64,000 bases of DNA. Origin: Chlorobaculum parvum NCIB 8327. GTDB lineage: Bacteria; Bacteroidota; Chlorobiia; Chlorobiales; Chlorobiaceae. The stretch's first letter is position 1. Each line of letters begins with the position of its first letter. The position numbers and the translations under genes are program-made. Positions 9,318 to 18,173 of this stretch are shown here, piece by piece. The DNA lies in the NCBI RefSeq assembly GCF_000020505.1, contig NC_011027.1, positions 1,720,001 through 1,784,000 of the forward strand, written 5' to 3'. The notes below the pieces were generated by a model. That model made no database searches. It saw only the letters and a program-made list of their open reading frames with translations, and was not told where the DNA came from.

Positions 9318-10619
9318 ATGCGGAACTTCTTCGAATTCGAACGGCTCGGAACCGGTTACCGCCAGGAGTTTCTGGCGGGGCTGACCACCTTTTTCACCCT
9401 TTCCTACATCATCGTGGTCAATCCGGCCATCCTCGAAGCTGCGGGAATGCCGCGTGAGGCTTCGATGACCGCCACCATCCTGACGGCCATTTTTGGAACG
9501 GTGCTGATGGGCTTGTATGCCAAGCGCCCGTTCGCCGTCGCGCCGTACATGGGTGAGAACGCCTTCATCGCCTACACGGTGGTCAAGACGCTCGGCTATT
9601 CGTGGCAGACGGCGCTCGGCGCGATTCTGATCAGCGGCGTGCTCTTCACGCTCATTACGCTGACGGGCACGCGCAAATGGCTGGCCGAGGCAATTCCGAT
9701 GACCCTGAAGCACAGCTTCGCGGTGGGCATCGGACTGTTCCTCGCCTTCCTCGGTCTCTCGGACATGGGCGTCGTGGCGCTTGGCGTACCCGGCGCTCCG
9801 GTGAAGCTCGGTGACCTGACAACCATTCCGGTACTCTGCGGACTTGGCGGACTCGTGCTGACAAGTGCGCTGCTCGTGCGCAGAGTCACCGGCGCCCTGA
9901 TGATCGGCATTGCCGCCACGACGCTGCTGATGCTCGCCCTCGGCCTGCTGAACGTTCCGGCAAAGCCCTTCAGCCTACCCCCATCGCTTGCACCTCTTTT
10001 TTTGCAGATCGATATTGCCGGCGCCCTCACCTGGGGCTTCATCGGGGTGATCCTGAGCGTGCTGGTCATGGACTTCGTCGATACAATGGGCACCCTCATC
10101 GGCCTGTCGGCCCGCGCTGGCCTGCTGGACGAAAACGGTAACCTGCCGGAAATCGAGAAGCCAATGCTGGTCGATGCGCTTTCGACCACCGCCGCGGCGC
10201 TTTTCGGCACCACCACCGCCGGCGTGTACATCGAGTCAGCATCGGGCATCGAGCAGGGCGGCAAGACCGGTTTCACAGCACTCGTGGTCGCGGCGTTTTT
10301 CGCCCTCGCACTCTTCTTCTCGCCGATCCTGACCATCGTGCCGCCGCAGGCTTACGGGCCGGTGCTCGTGCTGGTGGGCATGTTCATGATCGAGTCGGCG
10401 GGCCACTTCGATTTCGCCGACTACACCGAGCTGCTGCCCGCGTTCTTGACCATCGTTATGATGCTCTTTACCTTCAACATCGGCGTCGGCATCACGATGG
10501 GCTTCATCAGCTGGGTGCTCATCAAGGCGCTCTCGGGCAGGTTCAGCGAAATCAACACAGGCATGGCGGTGCTGGCCGCGCTGTCGCTGACCTTCTACCT
10601 CTTCTATCCCTACCACTAA
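9318..10619 (+). CDS. Purine permease, NCS2/AzgA family
   Basis: A 433-residue inner-membrane protein with about 12-14 hydrophobic segments. The AzgA-type start is FERLGTGYRQEFLAGLTTFFTLSYIIVVNP, followed by VAPYMGENAFIAYTVV and, late, ALFGTTTAGVYIESASGIEQGGKTG, the family substrate-site segment. AzgA proteins import adenine, guanine or hypoxanthine with protons. The next gene follows after 11 bp, probably in one operon. The exact purine cannot be read from the sequence. Confidence 0.9.
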   Translation: MRNFFEFERLGTGYRQEFLAGLTTFFTLSYIIVVNPAILEAAGMPREASMTATILTAIFGTVLMGLYAKRPFAVAPYMGENAFIAYTVVKTLGYSWQTALGAILISGVLFTLITLTGTRKWLAEAIPMTLKHSFAVGIGLFLAFLGLSDMGVVALGVPGAPVKLGDLTTIPVLCGLGGLVLTSALLVRRVTGALMIGIAATTLLMLALGLLNVPAKPFSLPPSLAPLFLQIDIAGALTWGFIGVILSVLVMDFVDTMGTLIGLSARAGLLDENGNLPEIEKPMLVDALSTTAAALFGTTTAGVYIESASGIEQGGKTGFTALVVAAFFALALFFSPILTIVPPQAYGPVLVLVGMFMIESAGHFDFADYTELLPAFLTIVMMLFTFNIGVGITMGFISWVLIKALSGRFSEINTGMAVLAALSLTFYLFYPYH

Positions 10620-10630
10620 GACCTGAAACC

Positions 10631-11491
10631 ATGCTCAAAGCCAAGCTCAGAATCGTTCAGTCGGACTGCACGCTCGCCAATTTCGACGAGAACCTCGAAA
10701 GCCACGTCAAGGCGATCGAACAGGCCATCAGGGATGGAGTCGAGGCGATCGTTTTTCCTGAACTCTCACTCACCGGCTATAACGTGCAGGATGCCGCACA
10801 GGACATGGCGATGCACATCGAGGACCACAGGCTCGCCCCGCTTCGGGAGCTGAGCCGCGAAATTACGGTTATCTGTGGGGGAATCGAGCTGAGTGACGAC
10901 TACGGAGTCTATAATTCGGCATTCATGTTCGAGGACGGAATAGGCAAGAGCGTGCACCGCAAAATCTACCTGCCGACCTACGGCATGTTCGAGGAGCTGC
11001 GCTATTTTTCGGCGGGACGTCAGGTCGAGGCTGTGCCGTCACGGCGGCTCGGAAAAATCGGCGTGGCAATCTGCGAGGATTTCTGGCATATGTCGGTGCC
11101 CTATCTGCTGGCCCATCAGGGCGCGAAGCTGCTGCTGGTGCTGATGTCGAGCCCGCTCCGGCTTTCGCCCGGCGAGGGTATGCCCTCCATCGTCTCGCAG
11201 TGGCAAACCATCGCTTCGACCAGCGCGTTTTTGTTCAGCTGCTACGTGGCCTGCGTCAACCGGGTGGGCAACGAAGACAGCTTCACCTACTGGGGCAACT
11301 CTGCACTCACCGCGCCGGACGGTTCAAACGTTGCCAGCGCACCGATGTTCAGCGAACACCAGCTTGACGCACTGATCGACTATTCACTGGTCAAGCGGGT
11401 ACGCCTCCAGTCCTCGCACTTCCTCGACGAGGACATCAAGCTGTTTGCCTCGGAGCTGGAAGATCTGATGAGCGCGAAGCGACGGGGGTGA
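10631..11491 (+). CDS. Carbon-nitrogen hydrolase (nitrilase superfamily)
   Basis: A 286-residue amidase-like enzyme with the Glu-Lys-Cys triad: Glu44 in FPELSLTGY, Lys111 in HRKIYLPTYGMFEE and Cys148 in VAICEDFWH. The region resembles the glutaminase-like domain of glutamine-dependent NAD synthetases, but no synthetase domain is attached. It is probably co-transcribed with the purine permease 11 bp upstream. The substrate is unknown; a nitrogen-salvage role is an inference from the neighbour. Confidence 0.85.
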   Translation: MLKAKLRIVQSDCTLANFDENLESHVKAIEQAIRDGVEAIVFPELSLTGYNVQDAAQDMAMHIEDHRLAPLRELSREITVICGGIELSDDYGVYNSAFMFEDGIGKSVHRKIYLPTYGMFEELRYFSAGRQVEAVPSRRLGKIGVAICEDFWHMSVPYLLAHQGAKLLLVLMSSPLRLSPGEGMPSIVSQWQTIASTSAFLFSCYVACVNRVGNEDSFTYWGNSALTAPDGSNVASAPMFSEHQLDALIDYSLVKRVRLQSSHFLDEDIKLFASELEDLMSAKRRG

Positions 11492-11530
11492 ATACCTGGA
11501 CTATTGCTCAGACGATTAAATATCTTGAAC

Positions 11531-11720
11531 AATTGCCCCGGACTTCAGTCCGGGGTTCATGGATAAACAAAAAAAATCAGGGCTTCAGCCCAATTTCTTA
11601 TTATGGTTGCTGGAGTAATAAGGATTGGCGACCTCTACCCCCGGCTTGAAAGCCGGGGCAACGTAAATATGAGACAGAATAATGTCCGACGGGCTGAAGC
11701 CTGCCGGAATGCAAGAGGGC
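11531..11720. repeat. Cluster of small stem-loops (bipartite repeat, copy 1)
   Basis: The region between two converging genes holds a hairpin CCCCGGAC/GTCCGGGG (11536-11555), then CCCCGGCTT/AAGCCGGGG (11639-11658). About 25-45 bp later comes a second arm with GGGCTGAAGCC and GGAATGCAAGAG. The same two-part arrangement recurs at 34744-34830 and 59213-59295. No protein is encoded here. Confidence 0.6.
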
Positions 11721-11733
11721 TTCTGCTCTGACC

Positions 11734-12594
11734 TCACTCCATCCGGAAACCTGCAGGGGTAACATTGACACGGAACTTACCGGCCATCTCCTCGGCGGTT
11801 TCATCGGCCAAAGCCCGATTCTCGAACAGCGCGTAGACCGCCGAGCCGCTGCCGGAGAGCGAGACGAACTGCGCTCCGGATGCCTCAAGCGTGTCACGCA
11901 CCTGGCTCACCACCGGATAGTTCTCGAACACCACAGAACCGAAGTCGTTCTCGAACGCATCGAGCACAGACAGATCACGGTCATCGCAGAGGCGGCGAAC
12001 GAGCGCTTTCAGATCAGGCACTGGCCGCTCGAACTGGCGATGGAAATTCTTGTAAGCCCAGGCGGTCGGCACCTGCACCTCTGGAAACACGGTGACCACA
12101 TGCCACGGCAGGGCGAGAGACAGATCCTCCAGCTCCTCGCCTATTCCGGATGCGTAAGCCAGTCCCTTCATCTCAAGAAAATAGGGCACATCAGCACCGA
12201 GCTTCACGGCAAGGCGGTGCAACACTGCCGAGGGCACGTCGATTTCCCAGAGGCGGCAGAGCGCGTTCAGCGTCGCCGCAGCATCGCTGCTGCCGCCGCC
12301 GAGGCCAGCGCCGAAGGGCACGCGCTTGACGAGCTTCATCGACACGCCCTTGCTGATCCCGGCATAATCCTGCAACGCTTTGGCCGCGCGGATGCAGAGG
12401 TTGGTGTCATCAACCGGCAGATCGAGGTTGGTGCATTCCATGCCGATTTTATCCGATTCGGTGAACTCGAGCGTATCGTGCCACTCGATAGGCGCAAAGA
12501 TCGTTTCAAGGGTGTGGTAGCCATCATCCCGGCGGCTGGTAATGAGCAGACCGAGATTGATTTTAGCGCAGGCTTTGACCGAAAAATGCTTCAT
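11734..12594 (-). CDS. ispE: 4-diphosphocytidyl-2-C-methyl-D-erythritol kinase
   Basis: A GHMP kinase that phosphorylates CDP-ME in the MEP pathway, which supplies isoprenoids for carotenoids, menaquinone and bacteriochlorophyll tails. The 286 residues include Lys11 in CAKINLGL, the ATP loop PFGAGLGGGSSDAA (93-106) and the late SLSGSGSAVYALF. Length and motifs are normal. The promoter region is shared with the divergent SPOR gene, 101 bp away. Confidence 0.95.
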   Translation of the reverse strand: MKHFSVKACAKINLGLLITSRRDDGYHTLETIFAPIEWHDTLEFTESDKIGMECTNLDLPVDDTNLCIRAAKALQDYAGISKGVSMKLVKRVPFGAGLGGGSSDAAATLNALCRLWEIDVPSAVLHRLAVKLGADVPYFLEMKGLAYASGIGEELEDLSLALPWHVVTVFPEVQVPTAWAYKNFHRQFERPVPDLKALVRRLCDDRDLSVLDAFENDFGSVVFENYPVVSQVRDTLEASGAQFVSLSGSGSAVYALFENRALADETAEEMAGKFRVNVTPAGFRME

Positions 12595-12695
12595 GGAACA
12601 GGAATTGATTTAATCGTAAAATATTTCCCATATTCACGTAAAGGCAGCGGCAGCAGAGTTGCCTATTCTCAACGACCAGACTATCGAATCGAACC

Positions 12696-13409
12696 ATGCT
12701 CAAGCTCCGTAGCCTTCCGCTGACTGTTTTGCTCCTCATGGCAGGGATGTTGACAGGCCGTCCAAACACGGCGGTTTTGGCCGAAGAAGTTTCGCACGCA
12801 TCTGAAATTGTTCAGTACGTGAAGGAAGATAAGGTTTATTTACTGGAAAAAATCCGCGGCCAGATAACAAAGCCCTCGGAAAAGCTGCTGGTTCGGGCGT
12901 TGCTGACCGAAGACGGCCCTCAAGCCGCTGCGCTCTATCGCGAGCAGCTCGAGAAGTATCCCGACCCCCAGCTCGACCCGATCAGCCGCCGCAGACTGAA
13001 CGCCTACCAGCAGGCAGTCGCTACATCGGCGGGCTTGCCGGTCATGCCAATCAAAGGCTCGGTCGCCCCGAAGCCAGTGGTAACAGCAGCTCCACTGCCG
13101 ACGCAACCGAACGTCAGCGCACTCCCGGCAGCTGCACCTGCCACCGCACCTGCGGACTCTGTTGTGCCGAAGCCGAGCGCTCCGGCCGCAAGCGATGGCC
13201 CCTTTACGCTCCAGTTTGGAAGCTTCGACAGCATCACCAACGCCGATCAGCTCGTCGCGCAACTCGCCTCCAGAGCCCCGGCTTCGGTGCGGCTGATCAA
13301 CGGCATTTACAAAGTCCGGATGAACCGTACCTTTAACTCACGCCAGGAGGCTGCGGCGTTCGGGCGCACGATGCCAATTGAGTCGATCGTGGTTCCCGCC
13401 CAGCCATGA
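12696..13409 (+). CDS. Exported SPOR-domain protein
   Basis: A 237-residue protein with an N-terminal signal sequence ([13 protein letters not shown]; cleavage near VLA-EE, about residue 29). A helical region is followed by a Pro/Ala-rich linker (about 110-165) and a C-terminal SPOR domain ([21 protein letters not shown]...). SPOR domains bind denuded septal peptidoglycan, so a cell-division or cell-wall role in the periplasm is likely. It is followed after 34 bp by a sigma-54 activator and may share its transcript. Confidence 0.8.
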   Translation: MLKLRSLPLTVLLLMAGMLTGRPNTAVLAEEVSHASEIVQYVKEDKVYLLEKIRGQITKPSEKLLVRALLTEDGPQAAALYREQLEKYPDPQLDPISRRRLNAYQQAVATSAGLPVMPIKGSVAPKPVVTAAPLPTQPNVSALPAAAPATAPADSVVPKPSAPAASDGPFTLQFGSFDSITNADQLVAQLASRAPASVRLINGIYKVRMNRTFNSRQEAAAFGRTMPIESIVVPAQP

Positions 13410-13443
13410 TCCGGCACACCATTTCGCATCAGACCGCAGGTTC

Positions 13444-14562
13444 ATGAAGAAGGAATTCGATATCATCGGCCGTTCTCAGGCAATTCTTCAGCTTAAAGAG
13501 CTCGCTTTGCAGGTAGCCGCGACCGACGTTACGGTGCTCATCACCGGCGAAACCGGTTCGGGCAAGGAGGTGCTCTCGCGCTTTATCCACGAGCACAGCC
13601 GGCGGGTTGGCAAGAGCTTTATTCCGGTCAACTGCGGCGCGATTCCATCGGGCATTCTCGAATCGGAGCTGTTCGGCCACGAGAAGGGCGCGTTCACCGG
13701 GGCGGTGCAGGCACGAAAGGGCTATTTCGAAAGCGCCGACAAGGGCACGATCTTTCTGGATGAAATCGGTGAAATGCCGCTTGAAACACAGGTAAAACTC
13801 CTGCGCATCATCGAAACCGGTCAGTTCCAGCGGGTTGGCTCCTCTGAAACGATCTCCATCGATACCCGTATCATCGCGGCCACGAACCGGAACCTTACGC
13901 AGGAGGTCACCGAAAAGAATTTCAGGGAGGATCTTTACTACCGCCTGCGAAGCGTCGAACTGCATCTTCCGCCGCTCAGGGAGAGGGGCAGCGATATTCT
14001 GATGCTGGCCGAGCATTTCGTGCACGAGTTCGAACGCAAGCACGGCATTGCGTTTCAGGGGTTCAGCCACGATTCGGGCGAACTGCTGTTGCGTTACCCG
14101 TGGCCGGGTAATGTCAGGGAGCTGCGCAACCTGATCGAATCGCTGCTTATTCTTGAAAGGGGCAAAGAGATCACGCCTGACCTCCTCGAAAAGCACCTGA
14201 TTCAGCGAAGCCGCCACAAAAGCCTGGTCCACGACCCTGGCAAATCGGACAAAAACGAGATGCACCTCATTTACAGCAGCCTCATTCAGCTGCGGCAGGA
14301 GATCGGTGAAATCCGGCAGATGCTGCAACAGACGCTCATGTCGCGCCCGGCGACGAGCAGTCCCCTGCTCCTGCCCCCATCATCCGCCCAAGCTCCTACG
14401 CCAGCCGCGCCAGCCGCCGAGGTGATGCCGCTTGAAGAAATTGAAAAGCGCGCCATTGCCGAAGCTCTTGCAACCTTCGAAGGCAACAAACGCAGAACAG
14501 CCCAGGCCCTCGGAATCAACGAGCGGACGCTCTATCGCAAGATCAAGGAATATGGATTGTAG
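13444..14562 (+). CDS. Sigma-54-dependent activator without sensor domain
   Basis: A 372-residue AAA+ regulator. Walker A is GETGSGKE (35-42), the sigma-54 contact loop is GAFTGA (82-87), and Walker B is [13 protein letters not shown]-terminal Fis-type helix-turn-helix follows ([24 protein letters not shown]). The AAA+ domain begins at residue 5, so there is no receiver, GAF or PAS domain, as in PspF. ATG 13444 was preferred because the upstream in-frame starts overlap the SPOR gene. A Pro/Ala-rich linker separates the two domains. It could be controlled by a partner protein; targets are unknown. Confidence 0.88.
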   Translation: MKKEFDIIGRSQAILQLKELALQVAATDVTVLITGETGSGKEVLSRFIHEHSRRVGKSFIPVNCGAIPSGILESELFGHEKGAFTGAVQARKGYFESADKGTIFLDEIGEMPLETQVKLLRIIETGQFQRVGSSETISIDTRIIAATNRNLTQEVTEKNFREDLYYRLRSVELHLPPLRERGSDILMLAEHFVHEFERKHGIAFQGFSHDSGELLLRYPWPGNVRELRNLIESLLILERGKEITPDLLEKHLIQRSRHKSLVHDPGKSDKNEMHLIYSSLIQLRQEIGEIRQMLQQTLMSRPATSSPLLLPPSSAQAPTPAAPAAEVMPLEEIEKRAIAEALATFEGNKRRTAQALGINERTLYRKIKEYGL

Positions 14563-14633
14563 GGAAGATATGGAGGTCATAGGCAAGAAAGTGCTGCACA
14601 CCGACCAATCGACCAATCATTTCAAACCATCCC

Positions 14634-16253
14634 TCAGACCACCCTTTTTCGAACTACCGCCACCAGCAAAAACATACCTGAGATTCCCAGGCAGGCGTAT
14701 GGCACCAGATCGGGATGCTGCGTGTAGAAGGTTAACCCGGTTTCGAGGGGAACATCAGCGGTTGTCACCGAAAGCTGCCACCACGGAATCTGCCCGTAAC
14801 TCCGCCCGCAATCATCATAAAAAAGCGTGACGCCGGTGTTGGCGCAACGGGCCATCGCCCGGCGGTTTTCGATGCAACGAAGCCGTCCGATAGCTGCGTG
14901 CTGCCACGGGCCGTACGATGTGCCATACCAGCCATCGTTGGTCACCAGCGTCAGGAATTGCGCGCCGTTCCTTACAAAACGGCTGACCAGACCGGGAAAA
15001 ATCGATTCATAGCAGATAATATTGGCCATCCTGACGGGGCGCCCCTGTACCGTTGTGAAGGTCATAACCGTAGCCTTCTGCCCTTTTTGCCAGCTCGAAA
15101 TGCCGGAAAGGGAAAAACTAAGCTTCTCCAGCCAGGGCAGATATTCCGAGTAAGGAACCCGCTCCCCGAAAGGCACAAGCCGCATTTTCCGATAGATCTG
15201 CACTGGCTCGTCGCCGGGCAGCAAAAGCATCGAAGCATTATACGTGGCATAAGCTTCTGGCTGACTGTCGTCGGCAGCAGCTGCGTCTCCCGAACCATAC
15301 CGGGTGTCAAGAGGCTCCGCATCGGGCACCCCGGTCAGCAAGGGTGTCTGCCAGCGCTCGACCATGCGCCGGAGAGAATTCATGTACGGCTTGTTGAGCG
15401 GATCGAGAATGTAAAACGGAATTGCCGTCTCCGGCCAAATGACCAGATCGGGACGAGAAGCAGTATCCATAACCTGACCGGTCTGGCTGTAGAGACGAAA
15501 AAGGGTCTGACTCCAGCCAATCTCTCCCCACTTTTCATGCGGATCGATATCGGGCTGAACCAACGCCACCCGAACTGTGGAAATATCTTTCTGGCTATCA
15601 GCTTCATCGAAGGCGTACCGTGCGTAGATGAGCGGTGCAGCAATCATGGCTGCCATGAGCAGGATAATGCTGGCGCGCACCGGGCGGGTGGAGTTTGCTC
15701 TGAAAAGCAACAAGACGCAAACATTGAAGGTCACCACCCAAAAGCTGATGCCCCATACGCCGAACAAGTCAGCATACTGCACCATCCAGAGCAGGTTGGC
15801 CTGCGTATTACCGAGCGTCAGCCATCCGAGTGACAGATCCTGCTGCATGTAGGCCCACTCCCAACCCGTCCAGACGAACGGTAGCGCCAGCAAAGCAAAA
15901 CGGTAGCCCGCCCGCTTTTGCAAATAATAAAACAGCAGGAGCGGCAAGGTTGAAAAAAGAGACTGGGCAAAAACGGTCAGAACGCCCCCGACGAAAGTGG
16001 CAAGGCACACCCACCAGAGACTGACAAGGCAGAACAGCAGCATCGCAGCCCAAACCTTTCGGAAATAGAGACCGAAACGCTCCTCGTGCTCCAGCGACAA
16101 GAGCAGCGGCACGAGCGCGATCCAGGCTAACGGCTCAAGATGAACCGACGGCCAGGTAGGAAACGAAATGCCGAGAAGAAGACCGCTCAGGAGCGGCAGG
16201 GAAAAGTTTCTGAAAAACGGGTGATGCATAATCTCCCGGCCAGCAGCATTCAT
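14634..16253 (-). CDS. lnt: Apolipoprotein N-acyltransferase
   Basis: Lnt transfers an acyl chain to the N-terminal Cys of outer-membrane lipoproteins at the periplasmic face of the inner membrane. The 539-residue protein has about six to seven N-terminal membrane segments, then a nitrilase-like domain with the triad Glu in WPETAIP, Lys in YRKMRLVPFGERVPY and Cys in IICYESIFPGLV, and a final membrane segment. ATG 16253 and ATG 16229 (MHHPFF) are both possible starts. A lipoprotein substrate candidate in the window is the DUF4136 protein at 37218. Confidence 0.94.
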   Translation of the reverse strand: MNAAGREIMHHPFFRNFSLPLLSGLLLGISFPTWPSVHLEPLAWIALVPLLLSLEHEERFGLYFRKVWAAMLLFCLVSLWWVCLATFVGGVLTVFAQSLFSTLPLLLFYYLQKRAGYRFALLALPFVWTGWEWAYMQQDLSLGWLTLGNTQANLLWMVQYADLFGVWGISFWVVTFNVCVLLLFRANSTRPVRASIILLMAAMIAAPLIYARYAFDEADSQKDISTVRVALVQPDIDPHEKWGEIGWSQTLFRLYSQTGQVMDTASRPDLVIWPETAIPFYILDPLNKPYMNSLRRMVERWQTPLLTGVPDAEPLDTRYGSGDAAAADDSQPEAYATYNASMLLLPGDEPVQIYRKMRLVPFGERVPYSEYLPWLEKLSFSLSGISSWQKGQKATVMTFTTVQGRPVRMANIICYESIFPGLVSRFVRNGAQFLTLVTNDGWYGTSYGPWQHAAIGRLRCIENRRAMARCANTGVTLFYDDCGRSYGQIPWWQLSVTTADVPLETGLTFYTQHPDLVPYACLGISGMFLLVAVVRKRVV

Positions 16254-16369
16254 GGCAGCAAGGAGTTCGTTGCCAACCGGGAAAAGCGGTCAGAAAAGAT
16301 TTCCTGAACAGCAGAAAACAGGATTGCAGGAAATGGAAACGGATGTCGCCGGAAGCCGGGAAGAGACAT

Positions 16370-16492
16370 ATTTTACTTTACTTATTAATATTTATTCTTT
16401 AAATTTGTTTCAAGCTGTTATTTAACAGGAAGCAACCCAGTGTTTTTCCTGAAAATACCATTTTAAACGCCACCAGAAAAAGGAGAATCATT
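16370..16492 (+). promoter_or_regulatory. AT-rich leader of fmoA with strong ribosome-binding site
   Basis: A markedly AT-rich stretch (16370-16430) precedes fmoA, and AAAAGGAGAA sits about 6 nt before the ATG, one of the best Shine-Dalgarno sequences in the window. This suits a very abundant protein. Exact promoter boxes were not assigned. Confidence 0.45.
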
Positions 16493-17590
16493 ATGGCTCT
16501 TTTCGGCTCAAACGACGTGACGACCGCCCATTCCGATTACGAAATCGTACTTGAAGGCGGTTCAAGCTCCTGGGGGAAGGTGAAGGCTCGGGCGAAGGTA
16601 AATGTTCCTCCTGCCAGCCCGTTGCTTCCTGCAGACTGCAATGTCAAGCTGAATGTAAAACCGCTCGATCCCGCAAAAGGTTTCGTCCGCATCTCGGCCG
16701 TCATCGAATCGATCGTTGACAGCACCAAGAACAAGCTGACCATCGAAGCCGACATCGCCAACGAAACCAAGGAGAGAAGAATCTCCGTCGGTGAAGGTAT
16801 GGTATCGGTTGGCGACTTCAGCCACACCTTCTCATTCGAAGGTTCCGTCGTGAACATGTACTACTACCGTTCAGACGCCGTCCGCCGCAACGTGCCCAAC
16901 CCGATCTACATGCAGGGCCGTCAGTTCCATGACATCCTCATGAAAGTTCCGCTCGAAAACAACGACCTTATCGACACTTGGGAAGGTACCAGGCAGTCGA
17001 TGGGAACCGGGGCTTTTGGTGATTGGATCCGTGAGTTCTGGTTCATCGGTCCCGCCTTTACCGCACTGAACGAAGGTGGTCAGAGGATTTCCAAGATCGA
17101 GGTCAATGGCATGAACACCGAGAGCGGCCCCAAAGGTCCGGTTGGCGTTTCCAGGTGGCGTTTCTCGCACGGCGGTTCCGGTATGGTTGACTCCATCTCC
17201 CGCTGGGCAGAGCTCTTCCCGGCCGACAAACTCAACAGGCCGGCATCGGTCGAAGCTGGATTCCGTTCCGACTCGCAGGGTATCGAAGTCAAGGTTGACG
17301 GCGACTTCCCAGGCGTATCGGTAGATGCTGGAGGCGGCCTCCGCAGAATCCTCAACCACCCGCTCATTCCGCTGGTTCACCACGGCATGGTCGGCAAGTT
17401 CAACAACTTCAACGTTGACGCACAGCTCAAAGTTGTGCTGCCGAAGGGTTACAAAGTGCGCTATGCAGCTCCTCAGTTCCGCTCGCAAAACCTTGAAGAG
17501 TATCGCTGGAGCGGTGGTGCTTATGCCCGTTGGGTTGAGCACGTCTGCAAAGGTGGCGTCGGCCAGTTCGAAGTCCTTTACGCTCAGTAA
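16493..17590 (+). CDS. fmoA: Fenna-Matthews-Olson bacteriochlorophyll a protein
   Basis: A 365-residue water-soluble antenna protein that forms trimers between the chlorosome baseplate and the type I reaction centre and passes excitation energy on. Recognisable family segments include MALFGSNDVTTAHSDYEIVL, NVPNPIYMQGRQFHDILMKV, the His-rich chlorophyll-binding segment NHPLIPLVHHGM, and the C-terminal WVEHVCKGGVGQFEVLYAQ. No signal peptide, as expected. Compared with C. tepidum FMO as I remember it, differences cluster near GTRQSMGTGAFGDW, where this protein seems one residue shorter. Single gene with its own terminator; FMO is found in green sulfur bacteria and a few chlorophototrophic Acidobacteria. 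Confidence 0.99.
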   Translation: MALFGSNDVTTAHSDYEIVLEGGSSSWGKVKARAKVNVPPASPLLPADCNVKLNVKPLDPAKGFVRISAVIESIVDSTKNKLTIEADIANETKERRISVGEGMVSVGDFSHTFSFEGSVVNMYYYRSDAVRRNVPNPIYMQGRQFHDILMKVPLENNDLIDTWEGTRQSMGTGAFGDWIREFWFIGPAFTALNEGGQRISKIEVNGMNTESGPKGPVGVSRWRFSHGGSGMVDSISRWAELFPADKLNRPASVEAGFRSDSQGIEVKVDGDFPGVSVDAGGGLRRILNHPLIPLVHHGMVGKFNNFNVDAQLKVVLPKGYKVRYAAPQFRSQNLEEYRWSGGAYARWVEHVCKGGVGQFEVLYAQ

Positions 17591-17618
17591 GCTCGAACCC
17601 AACAGTTTCGAATGCAAA

Positions 17619-17650
17619 AAAAAGACCGGTCTTAGTACCGGTCTTTTTTT
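17619..17650 (+). terminator. Terminator of fmoA
   Basis: A perfect stem AAAAAGACCGGT/ACCGGTCTTTTT with the 6-nt loop CTTAGT, ending in a run of T. It may also serve the converging MerR-like gene. Confidence 0.92.
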
Positions 17651-17702
17651 GTTAACGCGAAAGCAAGAATCGAGCAAGTGAAACGGTAGCCAACCGTTCA
17701 CC

Positions 17703-18107
17703 TCACCCCATTAGCTCCAGAATCTCTTCGATTTCGTCCTTGATTTCAAGCAAAAGCGTGCGACGCCGCTCGTCACTGATTTCAAATTGCTGCTGCTCTC
17801 TGGAAAGCTGTTTCTGAAGCTTGAGAATCTCGTTGGTTTTATGATCTGCCCCCTGATCAGCTCCCTTACCGTTCTTGATCATCTGGCTTGCCTTGTTGAG
17901 CTTGAAGCCTTTTTCGTATACCAGCTCCTTGATATTGAGCACCATTGCAATATCGCGGTTGGTGTATCGACGGTTACCTCTGGTATCCCTTGCTGGAGCA
18001 AGCTCGCTGAAAAACTCCTCCCAATAGCGGAGCAGGTAGGCGGGAATGCCGGAAATCCGGCTCACTTCACCGATCGAGTAATAACTTTTTGATGATTCAA
18101 AGGCCAT
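17703..18107 (-). CDS. MerR-family transcriptional regulator
   Basis: A 134-residue protein with an N-terminal MerR-type winged helix (YSIGEVSRISGIPAYLLRYWEEFF...RGNRRYTNRDIAMVLNIKELV) and a C-terminal coiled coil (about 85-134). There are no metal-binding cysteines, so it is not a metal sensor of the MerR/CueR kind; it resembles the small MerR-like regulators seen near housekeeping genes. The effector and targets are unknown. It converges with fmoA, 112 bp away, and diverges from the ABC exporter, whose promoter it might read. Confidence 0.85.
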   Translation of the reverse strand: MAFESSKSYYSIGEVSRISGIPAYLLRYWEEFFSELAPARDTRGNRRYTNRDIAMVLNIKELVYEKGFKLNKASQMIKNGKGADQGADHKTNEILKLQKQLSREQQQFEISDERRRTLLLEIKDEIEEILELMG

Positions 18108-18173
18108 GTCTGAACGCTGTTTTGTTTTCTGTTCACTTATTATACATTAAGTCGTCACATCAAAAAAGGACGG

